NCBI RefSeq assembly: GCF_900105355.1
Contig: NZ_FNSC01000002.1
Coordinates: 124,001 to 188,000, forward strand
Length of the DNA: 64,000 nucleotides
Direction of reading: 5' to 3'
Source: Pseudomonas anguilliseptica
GTDB lineage: Bacteria; Pseudomonadota; Gammaproteobacteria; Pseudomonadales; Pseudomonadaceae
Shown here: positions 45,049 to 55,200 of the stretch, in pieces
Layout of the letters: every line of letters begins with the position of its first letter
Position numbering within the stretch: the first letter of the stretch is position 1
Notes under the pieces: generated by a model
Told to the model about the DNA's origin: nothing
Seen by the model: the letters and a program-made list of their open reading frames with translations, nothing else
The model's database searches: none
Made by a program: the position numbers and the translations under genes

Positions 45049-46389
45049 ATGCGCCGCCCCATGTCTGTGATCCTCAAATCATTTAGTTCGCTGTATTTCG
45101 CCACCCTGTTGATGCTACTGGGCTCGGGTTTGTTGAGTACTTACCTGGCGCTGCGATTGGCGGAAACGGCCGATGGTTTGTGGGTTGGTGCGCTGATGGC
45201 GGCCAACTATGTGGGCTTGGTGCTGGGCGGCAAGATTGGTCATCGGCTGATTGCCCGGGTTGGCCATATTCGCGCTTATGTCGCCTGCGCCGGCGTGGTC
45301 ACCGCAGCAGTGCTCGGGCATGGGCTTAGCGACTGGCTACCCAGCTGGTTGCTGCTGCGTATGCTGGTCGGTCTGGGCATGATGTGCCAGTACATGGTGA
45401 TCGAGAGCTGGCTCAATGAGCAGGCGGAAACCAGCCAGCGTGGCCAGGTGTTTGCCGGCTATATGGGGGCCTCTTACCTCGGACTGATCCTCGGTCAGTT
45501 GGTGCTGGTGGTGCATCCGACGCTGGGTCTTGAGCTGCTGATGCTGGTGGCGCTGTGTTTTGCCCTGTGCCTAGTGCCGGTGGCATTGACTCGTAAACTG
45601 CACCCGGCGCCCTTGCATCCAGCGCCGCTGGAAATGCGCTTCTTTATTGACCGTGTGCCGTTGTCGCTGACCACCATTGTGGTCTCGGGCCTGCTGATCG
45701 GCTCGTTCTACGGCCTGGCGCCGCTGTACGGCACGCGCATGGGCTTATCTACCGAGCAGATCGGCCTGTTTATGGGCTGCTGCATCATTGCTGGTCTGGT
45801 GGTGCAGTGGCCGTTGGGCTGGCTGTCTGATCGGCATGACCGCGTGCAGCTGATTCGCGGCTGTGCCGCGTTGCTGGCGCTGGCCGCGTTGCCACTGGCG
45901 ATTCTGCCGCAGGCCAGCTTGCCGCTGTTGTTTGCCGGCGGCTTTGCGGTGTGCGCCTTGCAATTCAGTCTCTATCCGCTGGCAGTGGCGCTGGCCAATG
46001 ACCATGTCGAGGCCGAGCGACGGGTATCGCTGACGGCCATGCTGTTGGTGACCTTCGGTGTTGGCGCGAGTATCGGGCCGTTGCTGGCGGGCGTGCTGAT
46101 GCGCTTTCTTGGTGCCAACATGCTGTACGCCTTCGTCTGTGGCTGCGCCTTGATTCTGGTGCTGCGTATTCGGCCGGAGCGCGTCACTCATCTGCATCAG
46201 GTCGACGACGCACCGTTGCACCACATTCCCATGCCGGACAGCACCACCAGCTCGCCGCTGACGGCGGCACTCGACCCGCGTGTCGATGAGCAGGTGGTGC
46301 ATGAACAGATGCACGACAACAATGCCGTGCAAGAGCCGGACGCCGAACCAGCAGGGGAGTCGCCCACTCAAACAGAGGCGCGCGGATGA
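45049..46389 (+). CDS. MFS transporter, YcaD-like
   Basis: 446 residues with 12 predicted helices. It begins MRRPMSVILKSFSSLYFATL. Motif-A-like loop GGKIGHRLIARVGHIRAY, then LLRMLVGLGMMCQYMVIESW and NEQAETSQRGQVFAGYMGAS, a pattern seen in YcaD-type major facilitator proteins. The second half repeats the loop (GWLSDRHDRVQLIRG). An acidic, Pro-rich cytoplasmic tail of about 70 residues ends TQTEARG. The substrate is unknown. Its stop overlaps the next gene's start by 4 bp, so the three genes 45049-47686 form an operon. Confidence 0.9.
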   Translation: MRRPMSVILKSFSSLYFATLLMLLGSGLLSTYLALRLAETADGLWVGALMAANYVGLVLGGKIGHRLIARVGHIRAYVACAGVVTAAVLGHGLSDWLPSWLLLRMLVGLGMMCQYMVIESWLNEQAETSQRGQVFAGYMGASYLGLILGQLVLVVHPTLGLELLMLVALCFALCLVPVALTRKLHPAPLHPAPLEMRFFIDRVPLSLTTIVVSGLLIGSFYGLAPLYGTRMGLSTEQIGLFMGCCIIAGLVVQWPLGWLSDRHDRVQLIRGCAALLALAALPLAILPQASLPLLFAGGFAVCALQFSLYPLAVALANDHVEAERRVSLTAMLLVTFGVGASIGPLLAGVLMRFLGANMLYAFVCGCALILVLRIRPERVTHLHQVDDAPLHHIPMPDSTTSSPLTAALDPRVDEQVVHEQMHDNNAVQEPDAEPAGESPTQTEARG

Positions 46390-47078
46390 CACCGCTGCTT
46401 AGCGTGGTGATCCCGGTGCGCAATGAGGCTCAGACGTTGCCGGCCCTGTTGGATGATCTGGCTGATCTGCGCGCTGGTGGTGTCGAGTTGATCCTGGTCG
46501 ATGGCGGCAGCACTGATGGCACCTGCGAGCTGGCGCTGGGGCGGGTTGATCAGTTGCTCAGAACAGCACCGGGCCGCGCCTTGCAGATGAATGCTGGCGC
46601 GGCCTTGGCTCGCGGTGAGTACCTGTGGTTCGTGCATGCCGATACGCGGGTCAGTGCTGAATCGCTGGACAGTCTGCAGCGCGCGCTTAGCGAGCGGCCG
46701 TTGTGGGGGCGTTTCGATGTGCGCTTGTCCGGCCCGGGCCTGGCGTTGCAACTGATTGGCGCGATGATCAGCCTGCGTTCGCGCCTTAGCGGGATTGCCT
46801 CGGGTGATCAGGGCATATTCGTTGCCCGGCAGAGATTTGAGGCTTTGGGTGGTTATGCGCAGATTCCGCTGATGGAAGATTTGCAGCTGTGCCGCCGTTT
46901 GAAGGCGCTGGCTCGCCCGCGTTGTCTGCGTCCACCGTTGTCGACCTCCAGTCGGCGCTGGGAGCAGAACGGGATCTGGCGTACCGTGATGCTAATGTGG
47001 TGTCTGCGGTTGGCCTATTACTGTGGCGCCAGCCCGGACAAACTGGCTCGTCAGTACCGTCGAGGGTCGCTGCTATGA
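46386..47078 (+). CDS. Family 2 glycosyltransferase (TIGR04283 type)
   Basis: 230 residues. GT-A fold with SVVIPVRNEAQTLPALLDDL at the N-terminus, LILVDGGSTDGTCELA (nucleotide-sugar binding), GRALQMNAGAALARGEYLWF, the DxD-like HADTRVS and LMEDLQLCRRL. This matches the TIGR04283 group, often paired with TIGR04282 proteins as here. The start overlaps the MFS stop (ATGA), and its own stop overlaps the next start. The acceptor is unknown. Confidence 0.9.
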   Translation: MTPLLSVVIPVRNEAQTLPALLDDLADLRAGGVELILVDGGSTDGTCELALGRVDQLLRTAPGRALQMNAGAALARGEYLWFVHADTRVSAESLDSLQRALSERPLWGRFDVRLSGPGLALQLIGAMISLRSRLSGIASGDQGIFVARQRFEALGGYAQIPLMEDLQLCRRLKALARPRCLRPPLSTSSRRWEQNGIWRTVMLMWCLRLAYYCGASPDKLARQYRRGSLL

Positions 47079-47686
47079 ACCTGTCGATCTCATTGCATAT
47101 GCTCGCGCGAGCACCTGTTGCCGGGCGGGTAAAAACGCGTCTGATCCCAGCCTTGGGGGCTCAGGGCGCCTGCGATTTGCAGCAGTTGCTGTTGGAGCGT
47201 GCGTTGCAGTTACCGGCCCATGGCTTTAGTGAGCGTTTTCTGTGGTTGGACGATTTGCCGGGCGCGGATTTGCAGGCGTTTGCGCAACGTCTTGGCTGGA
47301 CGCTGGTCGAGCAGCCGGCAGGCGACCTGGGTGAACGCATGCGTCGTATCGCCACTCTGGGGCTGGCGGAAAGCGATGCGGTAATCCTGATTGGCAATGA
47401 CTGTCCGGCACTTGACGGCGATTATCTGCAGGCGGCTTGCGGCGCGTTGCAGGAGCGGCCCGTAGTTATCGGTCCGGCAGAAGACGGCGGTTATGTGCTG
47501 CTGGGGCTGCGCCGCATAAACGCTGCCTTGTTCAGTGATATGCCATGGGGAACGGAGCGGATCTTTGACATGACGCTGCAGCGGCTGCAGCAGCTGGACT
47601 GGTGTCCGGCGCTGCTGCCTGCGTTGTGGGATGTGGATCGGCCTGAGGATTTATCGCGCCTGGCTGCACTGAATATCTTGATCTAG
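47075..47686 (+). CDS. TIGR04282/DUF2064 glycosyltransferase-like protein
   Basis: 203 residues from ATG 47075 ([20 protein letters not shown]), overlapping the previous stop by 4 bp; the open frame extends upstream only inside that gene. The family signature [19 protein letters not shown] resembles nucleotidyltransferase-type loops, followed by [33 protein letters not shown] and [16 protein letters not shown]. It works with the TIGR04283 partner in an uncharacterised glycan or glycolipid pathway. Convergent with flgZ; stop codons overlap by 4 bp. Confidence 0.9.
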   Translation: MNLSISLHMLARAPVAGRVKTRLIPALGAQGACDLQQLLLERALQLPAHGFSERFLWLDDLPGADLQAFAQRLGWTLVEQPAGDLGERMRRIATLGLAESDAVILIGNDCPALDGDYLQAACGALQERPVVIGPAEDGGYVLLGLRRINAALFSDMPWGTERIFDMTLQRLQQLDWCPALLPALWDVDRPEDLSRLAALNILI

Positions 47687-48432
47687 AACAGCCCGTCACT
47701 CTCGAAGCGCCGCGCTTCACGTTGTATCTGGTAGACAAAACGTTCGACCAGGCGCTGCTCCTGGCCATTGATGCGGTGAAAACGTGCGCCAACAAAGGTG
47801 GTGTCGACCTTCTCTTCATACTGCACATGACGCATTTCAATGGCAGTGGTCATGGCGCCGAAAGGAAAGCGGGCGGTAAACCGCTCGTATACCTGACCAG
47901 CTTGCAGGCTGCTGCTGATATTGCCGGGAAAGCGCAATTTGCAGCCGGTAGCAGAGATATCCAGTAAATGTCCGGGTATGGCTGTGCGTAGTTTATCGCC
48001 GGCCAGCTCGATCTTGATCAGTTCGCTTTGCTTGAGCGGTGCACGGAAGGCACTGCGCCGTTGGTGGTAGGTCACCTCAAGCGGCATTGGGCTGAAATAG
48101 CAGCGCGCACCTTCATGCTCGGTGATGCGCACGCTCTGTTCGCATTTCCAGGCTACGCGCACTCCTTCATGGAAGGCTTCGACATTGAACGCCTCGCCAT
48201 TGGCCAGGTAGCGCTCGCCGTCGTTTGGAACCAACTCATCGAGAATCAACAGATTCTTGTCGCGATCCACATTGATCACGTAGCTCTGGAAGCGCTGATT
48301 GCGTTCGTGGAAGGTGATGATCAGCGGGTCATGGTTTTGTTGCAGTTGGCGCAGGTTGGCAACTATTTCCACCGGTGCCTTGAGCACCTTGGGTGGCTGC
48401 GGGCCATCTTCCTGGCTAAAAGGACTGGACAC
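47683..48432 (-). CDS. flgZ: PilZ-domain flagellar brake protein (YcgR/FlgZ type)
   Basis: 249 residues from GTG 48432, because GGAGAG lies nine bases upstream; an ATG at 48453 would add seven residues. An N-terminal YcgR domain (about 20-110: [20 protein letters not shown]) is followed by PilZ with the c-di-GMP motif YHQRRSAFR (RxxxR) and [12 protein letters not shown] ([D/N]xSxxG). It binds c-di-GMP and slows the flagellar motor. It closes the flgA-flgM-flgN-flgZ series, in the order of P. aeruginosa. Confidence 0.93.
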   Translation of the reverse strand: MSSPFSQEDGPQPPKVLKAPVEIVANLRQLQQNHDPLIITFHERNQRFQSYVINVDRDKNLLILDELVPNDGERYLANGEAFNVEAFHEGVRVAWKCEQSVRITEHEGARCYFSPMPLEVTYHQRRSAFRAPLKQSELIKIELAGDKLRTAIPGHLLDISATGCKLRFPGNISSSLQAGQVYERFTARFPFGAMTTAIEMRHVQYEEKVDTTFVGARFHRINGQEQRLVERFVYQIQREARRFESDGLF

Positions 48433-48513
48433 GGTCCATAACTCTCCGAGCAAATGCTATGGCACTAGCATACTGGCAATGTGACAGTATGTCCCCTGTG
48501 CCTTTTATAGGTT

Positions 48514-48981
48514 TCAGGCCTGGCTGAGCGGGCGCTGCTGGCCGATTCTAGCGGCACTGCCGCGGCTGTCATAGAGGCTGGGCGTCTCGTTGCCACGCAG
48601 AATGCCGAGCATGCTGTGAGCCGAGGCCTGGCTGGAGCGAATCAGTCGGCCATTGCGCAGGTTGGCCGCTTGGCAGCGCTCGAGCAGGGCGTTGAGTTGA
48701 TCGCCACGCTCAAGCAACAGTTCGCCTTGGCTGGACTGTGTGGCAAGCGCTTGCAGGCCCGTGCGGTCGGGGCTGAGGTTGAGGCTGGCGAGTAGCTGGC
48801 TGCGTTCCTTGCCATGCTGGTCAAGCAGGCTCAGCAGCGGCAGCTTGTCAGCCAGAATGCTCTGCAGGCGGGGGAGGTCGCGGTCAGTGAGAGCTTGAAA
48901 CTCGGTGTCGATCAATTCAAGCAACTGCTCAGCGGTGCCGATATCGTTGGTGAACAGTTCAAGCAGGCTGGTGTCGTGCAT
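48514..48981 (-). CDS. flgN: Flagellar export chaperone FlgN
   Basis: 155 residues, largely alpha-helical: LLELFTNDIGTAEQLLELID, TEFQALTDRDLPRLQSILAD, then RGDQLNALLERCQAANLRNG. The low-complexity C-terminus (SLYDSRGSAARIGQQRPLSQ) is typical of pseudomonad FlgN. It chaperones the hook-filament junction proteins FlgK and FlgL. It is 84 bp downstream of flgM and probably shares its sigma-28 promoter. Confidence 0.92.
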   Translation of the reverse strand: MHDTSLLELFTNDIGTAEQLLELIDTEFQALTDRDLPRLQSILADKLPLLSLLDQHGKERSQLLASLNLSPDRTGLQALATQSSQGELLLERGDQLNALLERCQAANLRNGRLIRSSQASAHSMLGILRGNETPSLYDSRGSAARIGQQRPLSQA

Positions 48982-49065
48982 TGCGGGCTCTTCGGGGTAA
49001 CAGACGCTGCAGGAGGTGCGCGCAGTGTCTATTGGGCGGCCAATTACCCCAGCGTAGTCCGGTGA

Positions 49066-49410
49066 CTAGCGCTGGGATTCGAAATTAAGCAGTTTGCTGG
49101 CGACGCGCTGGCTATCGACTTGGTAGCTGCCATCTTCGATCGCCTGCTTGAGCTGAGCGACGCGTTCTTTGTTGACGGTCGGCTGGTCGCGCAGTTTTTC
49201 GCTAACTTTTTGCAACTGTTGGGCCTCGCGGCTCAGCTGTACCGACTCGCCGCTCTTGCCGGCTTGCTGCGCCTGCTCGACGGGGCTGGGTACGTTGCCG
49301 GGTTGTTTACCGCCGATGGCTTCGTTCTGGCCACCTGCCTGCGCACTGCCGGTCCGCCCCGAGTTGGCTGGCGATGCGGCATTGTTGAGCCGGTTGATGT
49401 CAATGACCAT
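49066..49410 (-). CDS. flgM: Anti-sigma-28 factor FlgM
   Basis: 114 residues. The C-terminal sigma-binding segment is [20 protein letters not shown], then [20 protein letters not shown] and ASKLLNF, as in FlgM proteins; the N-terminal half is Gly/Ser/Gln-rich and unfolded. It holds FliA (sigma-28) inactive until it is exported through the completed hook-basal body. A sigma-28 promoter lies upstream. Confidence 0.95.
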   Translation of the reverse strand: MVIDINRLNNAASPANSGRTGSAQAGGQNEAIGGKQPGNVPSPVEQAQQAGKSGESVQLSREAQQLQKVSEKLRDQPTVNKERVAQLKQAIEDGSYQVDSQRVASKLLNFESQR

Positions 49411-49449
49411 GATGCAAAACCTCGAACAGTGTTTGGACGCTTGCCTAGC

Positions 49450-49476
49450 TTGTCGGCATTGCCCTGAAAAACTTTA
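49450..49476 (-). promoter_or_regulatory. Sigma-28 (FliA) promoter of flgMN
   Basis: On the minus strand TAAA (49473-49476), 15 bases, then GCCGACAA (49450-49457). This matches the FliA consensus TAAA-N15-GCCGATAA with one mismatch. The -10 box is about 40 bp before the flgM start, giving the usual feedback loop in which FliA drives its own inhibitor. Confidence 0.9.
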
Positions 49477-49567
49477 GGGCAAAAAAGTGTGCGTCAGGTA
49501 ACAGTCTAAACACAGTGTGGATAATCGTCAGCTCACCGAGTGCACAAAGTTAAAACAAGAAGCATGC

Positions 49568-50326
49568 CTACATCGCGACTTCAACCTGTCCAGGCCCAAC
49601 TACACGGGCTCTGATCACTCGATTGGAACGTTGATTGCGCACGCTGATCTGTTTGCCTATCGTGCCGTCCGACAAGGCTTCGCCGGGCATGCGTACGCTG
49701 ATGCCAGCGCTGCGGGCGCTGATCACGACCTGATCACCTTTGCGTATGGCCTCGGCCGCTTGCACATGAATCGGCGCAAGCACCTGATCGGGCAACAATG
49801 GCCGCGTCAATTTTTTGCCGATTGCTTGCTTGAGAGCGGTCAGATAACCCTGGTTGAGCAGCCCAACATCTCGTTCGGCTAACACCACATCCATATCCGT
49901 CAGCAGATTGTTGCGTTTCAGCGGGCGACTGGCGATCACCACTTCGCGGTACAGGCGCACTTGCCCAGGTACAAATACTGTCCAGGGGGCCGCACCGTCA
50001 CAGCGTACGCGTAAGGTCACGCGGCCAATAGGCTCAGCAGGGCTTTCCAGGGTAGTGGTCAATGGCTGTGGGCACAGCGGCAGGCGCAAGCGTGGGTCGA
50101 GTCGGCTGATTTGAATCTCATGGCGGCCAGCGATTTTGCTACGCTGTAAATAATCACTCACCGCTTGCTCAAGAAAAACTTCGCCAGCGCCGATAAGTTG
50201 TTCAGGTCGTGTGGCGTTGGCTGTTGCCAAGGCGCTATAGCCGAGTGCCAGCAAAGCGGGTACAACTGCCAGCCAGTAGCGGCATTTTGCCAGTGAGTGT
50301 CGGTTAGTTGTCGTTTCAGTGTTCAT
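49568..50326 (-). CDS. flgA: Flagellar basal body P-ring formation protein FlgA
   Basis: 252 residues with an N-terminal signal/anchor (YWLAVVPALLALGYSALATA). The SAF-like domain and the C-terminal FlgA chaperone domain are clear: VVIASRPLKRNNLLTDMDVV, then IGKKLTRPLLPDQVLAPIHV, GDQVVISARSAGISVRMPGE and SDGTIGKQISVRNQRSNRVI. It assists FlgI P-ring assembly in the periplasm. Divergent from cheV; the 73 bp between them hold both promoters. Confidence 0.95.
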   Translation of the reverse strand: MNTETTTNRHSLAKCRYWLAVVPALLALGYSALATANATRPEQLIGAGEVFLEQAVSDYLQRSKIAGRHEIQISRLDPRLRLPLCPQPLTTTLESPAEPIGRVTLRVRCDGAAPWTVFVPGQVRLYREVVIASRPLKRNNLLTDMDVVLAERDVGLLNQGYLTALKQAIGKKLTRPLLPDQVLAPIHVQAAEAIRKGDQVVISARSAGISVRMPGEALSDGTIGKQISVRNQRSNRVIRARVVGPGQVEVAM

Positions 50327-50399
50327 GTGGGTTGGATAGCAAGGCGCGTGCCGCCTGCTACGCTGACAGCAATCTGTTACTCAAATAAGGAGTTTGGGT

Positions 50400-51332
50400 A
50401 TGGCCGGTGTGATGGATTCGGTTAACCAGCGAACTCAGTTGGTTGGACAGAATCGTTTGGAGTTGTTGCTGTTTCGTCTGAACAGCAACCAACTGTATGG
50501 GATCAACGTATTCAAGGTGAAAGAGGTGCTGCAATGCCCCAAGCTCACCATCATGCCGAAATCCAGTCCGGTTGTTCGCGGTGTCGCCAGTATTCGTGGC
50601 GGCACTATTCCGATTCTTGATTTGTCCATGGCCACCGGCAGTGCGCCGCTGGCCAATATCGACAACAGCTTCGTCATCATCACTGAGTACAACACCAAGG
50701 TTCAGGGCTTTCTGGTGCACTCGGTCGAGCGCATCGTCAACATGAATTGGGAGTCGATTCATCCGCCACCCAAGGGCACCGGGCGTGACCATTACCTGAC
50801 GGCGGTTACTCACTTGGATGACAAGATGGTCGAAATCATCGATGTTGAGAAAATCCTCGCGGAAGTAGCTCCGACCTCTGACGTGATCTCCGAAGGTGTG
50901 CTTGACGCAAAGACCCAGGCGCGCGCAGTGAGCATGCGTGTACTCACGTGCGACGATTCATCTGTGGCGCGCAAGCAGGTGACCCGGTGCCTGGAGACTG
51001 TTGGCGTCGAGGTGGTGGCGCTGAACGACGGACGTGAGGCGCTGGACTATCTGAATGCGATGGTTGAAGAAGGCAAAAATCCTGCAGAGGAGTTTTTGAT
51101 GCTGATTTCCGACATCGAAATGCCGGAAATGGATGGCTATACGCTGACCGCACAGATCCGCGCCGATCCGCGCATGCAAAAGCTGCACATCATCCTGCAT
51201 ACTTCGTTATCTGGCGTGTTCAACCAGGCCATGGTGAAGAAGGTGGGCGCAGATGATTTTCTCGCCAAGTTTCGCCCGGATGACCTGGCGGCACGGGTAG
51301 CTGCCCGCATCAATATCGCGGCAGGGGACTGA
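50400..51332 (+). CDS. cheV: Chemotaxis coupling protein CheV
   Basis: 310 residues from ATG 50400 (MAGVMDSVNQRTQLVGQNRL), AAGGAG upstream. An N-terminal CheW-like domain (LFRLNSNQLYGINVFKVKEV, GVASIRGGTIPILDL) is followed by a receiver domain (TCDDSSVARKQVTRCLE, phospho-Asp in LMLISDIEMPEMDGYTL, Lys region replaced by AKFRPDDLA). It couples chemoreceptors to CheA and is tunable by phosphorylation. cheR follows 14 bp later, one operon. Confidence 0.95.
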   Translation: MAGVMDSVNQRTQLVGQNRLELLLFRLNSNQLYGINVFKVKEVLQCPKLTIMPKSSPVVRGVASIRGGTIPILDLSMATGSAPLANIDNSFVIITEYNTKVQGFLVHSVERIVNMNWESIHPPPKGTGRDHYLTAVTHLDDKMVEIIDVEKILAEVAPTSDVISEGVLDAKTQARAVSMRVLTCDDSSVARKQVTRCLETVGVEVVALNDGREALDYLNAMVEEGKNPAEEFLMLISDIEMPEMDGYTLTAQIRADPRMQKLHIILHTSLSGVFNQAMVKKVGADDFLAKFRPDDLAARVAARINIAAGD

Positions 51333-51346
51333 GGGCCTGGCCCTCA

Positions 51347-52204
51347 GTGAATCATATGTTTGTCGAGGCCTCGCGAGTGTCTACAGGTAATTTGGATTTC
51401 GAGCAGTTCCGGACTTTCCTGGAAAAAGCCTGCGGCATCCTGCTTGGCACCAACAAGCAGTATCTGGTTTCCAGTCGGCTCAACAAATTGATGGAGCAGA
51501 ACAGCATCAAGACCCTGGGTGAGCTAGTGCAGCGCATGCAGAGTCAGCCACGCAGCGGTTTGCGCGAACAGGTGGTTGATGCCATGACCACCAACGAAAC
51601 CCTGTGGTTTCGCGATACCTATCCGTTCGAGGTGCTGAAAAAACGCGTGCTGCCGGAGATGATCAAGGCAAGCCCCGGTCAGCGCCTGCGCATCTGGTCG
51701 GCGGCTTGTTCGTCCGGGCAGGAACCTTATTCGCTGTCGATGACTGTCGATGAGTTCGAGAAGACCAATATTGGTCAACTCAAGGGCAGCTTGCAGATTG
51801 TGGCCACCGACCTCTCGCCGACCATGTTGATCAACTGTAAATCCGGTGAGTACGACAGTCTGGCGATGGGGCGTGGGCTTTCTCAGGAACGACTGCAGCG
51901 CTATTTCGACCCCAAGGGGCCGGGGCGCTGGGTGGTCAAGCCGGCGATTCGTAGCCGTATCGAGTTTCGTCCGCTGAACCTGTTGGACAGTTACGCCAGC
52001 CTGGGCAAGTTCGATGTGGTGTTCTGCCGTAACGTGCTGATCTATTTTTCGGCCGAGGTGAAGAAGGACATCCTCACGCGCATTCATGCCATGTTGAAGC
52101 CCGGCGGTTATCTGTTCCTGGGGGCGTCTGAAGCGCTCAATGGCTTGCCTAACCACTACCAGATGGTGCAATGCAGTCCCGGGATTATCTACAAAGCGAA
52201 GTAG
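51347..52204 (+). CDS. cheR: Chemoreceptor methyltransferase CheR
   Basis: 285 residues (GTG 51347; ATG 51356 and GTG 51377 are alternative starts). An N-terminal CheR domain (FEQFRTFLEKACGILLGTNK) precedes the SAM-binding domain with RIWSAACSSGQEPYSLSM, IVATDLSPTML, FDVVFCRNVLIYFS and LKPGGYLFLGASEALNG. It methylates glutamates on MCP signalling hairpins. It ends at the terminator 52219-52251. Confidence 0.95.
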   Translation: MNHMFVEASRVSTGNLDFEQFRTFLEKACGILLGTNKQYLVSSRLNKLMEQNSIKTLGELVQRMQSQPRSGLREQVVDAMTTNETLWFRDTYPFEVLKKRVLPEMIKASPGQRLRIWSAACSSGQEPYSLSMTVDEFEKTNIGQLKGSLQIVATDLSPTMLINCKSGEYDSLAMGRGLSQERLQRYFDPKGPGRWVVKPAIRSRIEFRPLNLLDSYASLGKFDVVFCRNVLIYFSAEVKKDILTRIHAMLKPGGYLFLGASEALNGLPNHYQMVQCSPGIIYKAK

Positions 52205-52218
52205 TTATCGCAGGGTTC

Positions 52219-52251
52219 AAAAAACGGGACGCCAGTGGCCTCCCGTTTTTT
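52219..52251. terminator. Rho-independent terminator between cheR and the convergent PBP gene
   Basis: Hairpin AAAAAACGGGA/TCCCGTTTTTT with an 11-base loop, T tract on the plus strand and A tract on the other side, placed between the cheR stop and the stop of the convergent PBP gene, so it can serve both. Confidence 0.87.
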
Positions 52252-52260
52252 ATTCCGACC

Positions 52261-55200
52261 TTACAAGCTGCTGGCCTTAACCGCAGGCGTAAATGGCAGG
52301 CATTTGCTGTGAGTATCCGGCTCAAGATAAGGCTGCAGAATCGGCGCCATGCCTTTGAGCACCTGTACCGGTAGCGCTGAGGTGAAGCGGAAGCTTTCTG
52401 CCGCGCGGCCAGGGACGAAGGCAGTAAGGGTGCCGAAGTGACGTGGGCCGAGGTAGAAGACAAAGGTTGCTGTGCGGTTCATCGCGCGTGAGCTGAGTAC
52501 CCGGCCACCGGCGCCGACGGTTTCGATGCGGTTATCACCGGTGCCGGTTTTGCCGCCGACTTTCAGCGGTTGGCTGTCAGCCTGAGTAAAGCTGCCCAGC
52601 AAGCGTCGCGCAGTGCCTGCCTCAACCACATCGGCGAGGGCGCTGCGCAGCGCGGCCGCGACCTCAGAGGCCATGACTCGCTTGCCTTCGGTATGGTCGC
52701 GTACCACCAGGGTGTCATAGGGTGTATCAGCGGCGAAGTGCAGGCTGTCGATGCGGGCAGTGGGTTGCCGAATGCCGTCGTTCTGAATAATCCCGACTAG
52801 CTCGGCCAACGCTGCTGGGCGATCACCGGAGCTGCCGATGGCGGTGGCCAGCGATGGCACCAGATGGGCGAAAGGGTAACCGAGGTTTTGCCAGCGCCGG
52901 TGAATATCGAGGAAGGCCTCCACCTCGAGCATGATGCGGATGCGGCTATCGCGGGCGCTCTTGTGTCGGCTGCGGAACAGCCAGCCGTAGACCTCCTGGC
53001 GTTCGTCCTGGCTGGCGGCCACCGCATTGCTGAAAGTGGCTTGCGGTTGTTCGATCAGGTAGCCCAAGAGCCACAGCTCAAGTGGGTGGACGCGGGCGAT
53101 ATAGCCCTGATCCGGCAGGCTGTAGGTGCCGGGTCCGTATCTCTTGTAGAGATCTGCGATGCGCTTATCGCTGAGCTTTTCCTGGGGGAGGTACTTGCGC
53201 AGGAAGGCGGCGAAGCCGGCTTCATCGCTATGTGGAATCAGGTAGCGGTGCACGGCGGCGAGGCGTACCGAGGTGTGGCGCAGGCCGTTGAGAAAGGTGT
53301 CCAGGCGCTGTTGTTCCGGCTGGCCCTGGTATTTGCGCCAGAAACGCAGCAGGAAGGTGGTGCCCTCACGGTCGGCGAAGTCCTCTAGATAGGCCTGGCG
53401 GCGCGGATCCTTGTCGTCCTTGAGCAGCTCGGCGCTGTTGTTCGGGGCCTGATAGGTGCTGTAGCGCACCAGGTCGCGCATCAGGCGGATAAATGGCAGG
53501 TTGAGCGACTCGCGCAGGGCTTCACGCATGCTGGCGATGCGCTGGTTATCCTCACGGCGGAAGTTGGCGAAGGTGTGAATGCCGCCGCCAGTAAAGAAAC
53601 GCTCACCCGGGTTTGCGGAATATTTGCGTTCAAGCGCCGCATCCAGCATGGCTGGCAGGCTGGCATTGGGAGTGCTTTGCAGATAACCGATGGCCCAGCG
53701 GGTAAGGTTGTCCTGGGCGTTGACTGCGCGCAACTCGCTGGCGCTTTGGCCTGCATGGCGCTGGTGCAGCTCGGCGATGATTTCCAGGTAGGTAGCCAGC
53801 ACCCGGAGTTTGGCGGTGGAGCCCAGTTCCAGCTTGCTGCCTTCGTTGATATCGAACGGCTGGTCTGTGCTGTCGGTTTGCACCCGCACCACGCTGCCGT
53901 TACTGGTGCGCTCGAACAAAGTGAAGCTGTAGCGCACATCGGCGGTCTTTTCCGGGGATAGCAGGCGCTCGCCAAACAGACCGATCTGCCCGGCAAATTC
54001 CGGGTCGGCCAATTGCTGCAGGTACTGACTGGCGGCTTGCTGCAGCTCGTTGTTCAGCGTGCTGGTGGCACTCAGGTCGAGGCGATCTAGGTCATACAGT
54101 GGCATGTTGAGCATGGCTGACAGCCGCGCTCGCGAGACGCTGATGCCCTTGTTGCTGTCCACCGGCTGCAGGTTGGGCTCCAGGGCCCAGTCGCGGTAGG
54201 TGAGTGGCTGGTTCAGCGCCGCATCGCGTAGCGCTGCGTCAATCAGGCCGCCGCCGGCCAGCAGGCGGATATGGCTGTCAGTCAGTTCGGCCAGGTCATT
54301 GCGGCCCTGCGCCAGGTAATAGGATGGGCGGCGCTGGGCAATCATCAGGGCCAACACCTGGCGCAGGGCCAGACCGCGCTCAGCCAGGCTCGCATCTGGC
54401 GAGCGTGTGGGGTCGAGCAACCGGTTGACCTGGGCGAAGTCCGCGCCGAACCAGATGCGCAGACCATCAGCCAGGCCATGCACCTCGCCATGTCCAGGGG
54501 CAGCAGACAGCGGCACGCTGTTGAGGTAATCGCGAACGATATTTTCTCGCGCAGCCAGTGTCTGCGGGCCGCTCTGGTAGGCACGCACGCTGGCGGAAAG
54601 CATCTGCCGCAGTTTTTCCGTGGCCGACAAGGTCAGGCCGTCCGGGGAGTGGCGATATTTCTCCAGCTGGGTGGCCAGGGTGCTGCCACCTGCAGACTGG
54701 TCCTGCATATCCAGCAGTTTGCCGACCTGGGAGATGGCCGCCATGACGAAGCGTGGCCAGTCCACTGCCGGGTTGGCCAGCGGCTGCTCGGGGTCGAGCA
54801 GCTTGCGGTTTTCAATAAACAGCAGGCTGCCGGCTACCAGCGGCGGGATGGCGTTGAAGCTTGGGTAGCGTTGTTGCGGGTAGCGGAATTCATAGAAGGG
54901 CGTACCGCTGCAGTCACTGATGCGCAGGCCGCTCTGGATCTTCTCCGGGTAGGGTACAAACAGGCCGCGCTGGGCATAGTCGAGCAAGGCGGGGGAGAAC
55001 TGCGCCTGTTGTTGCACGATAAAACTGCGCTGACCAAGCCGCTCCAGCATCAAGGGCAGGTTGGTGTAGCCCTGGCGCTTATCGAAAGGGCCTTCCTTGG
55101 GGTAGATGATCGATGGGCTGGGCCCCGGTTTGACCCGATAACTGAGGGTTTGCGCATAGCGGCTGATTTCCTGAGCCTGAAAGCGCGAGGTGCGGGCTTC

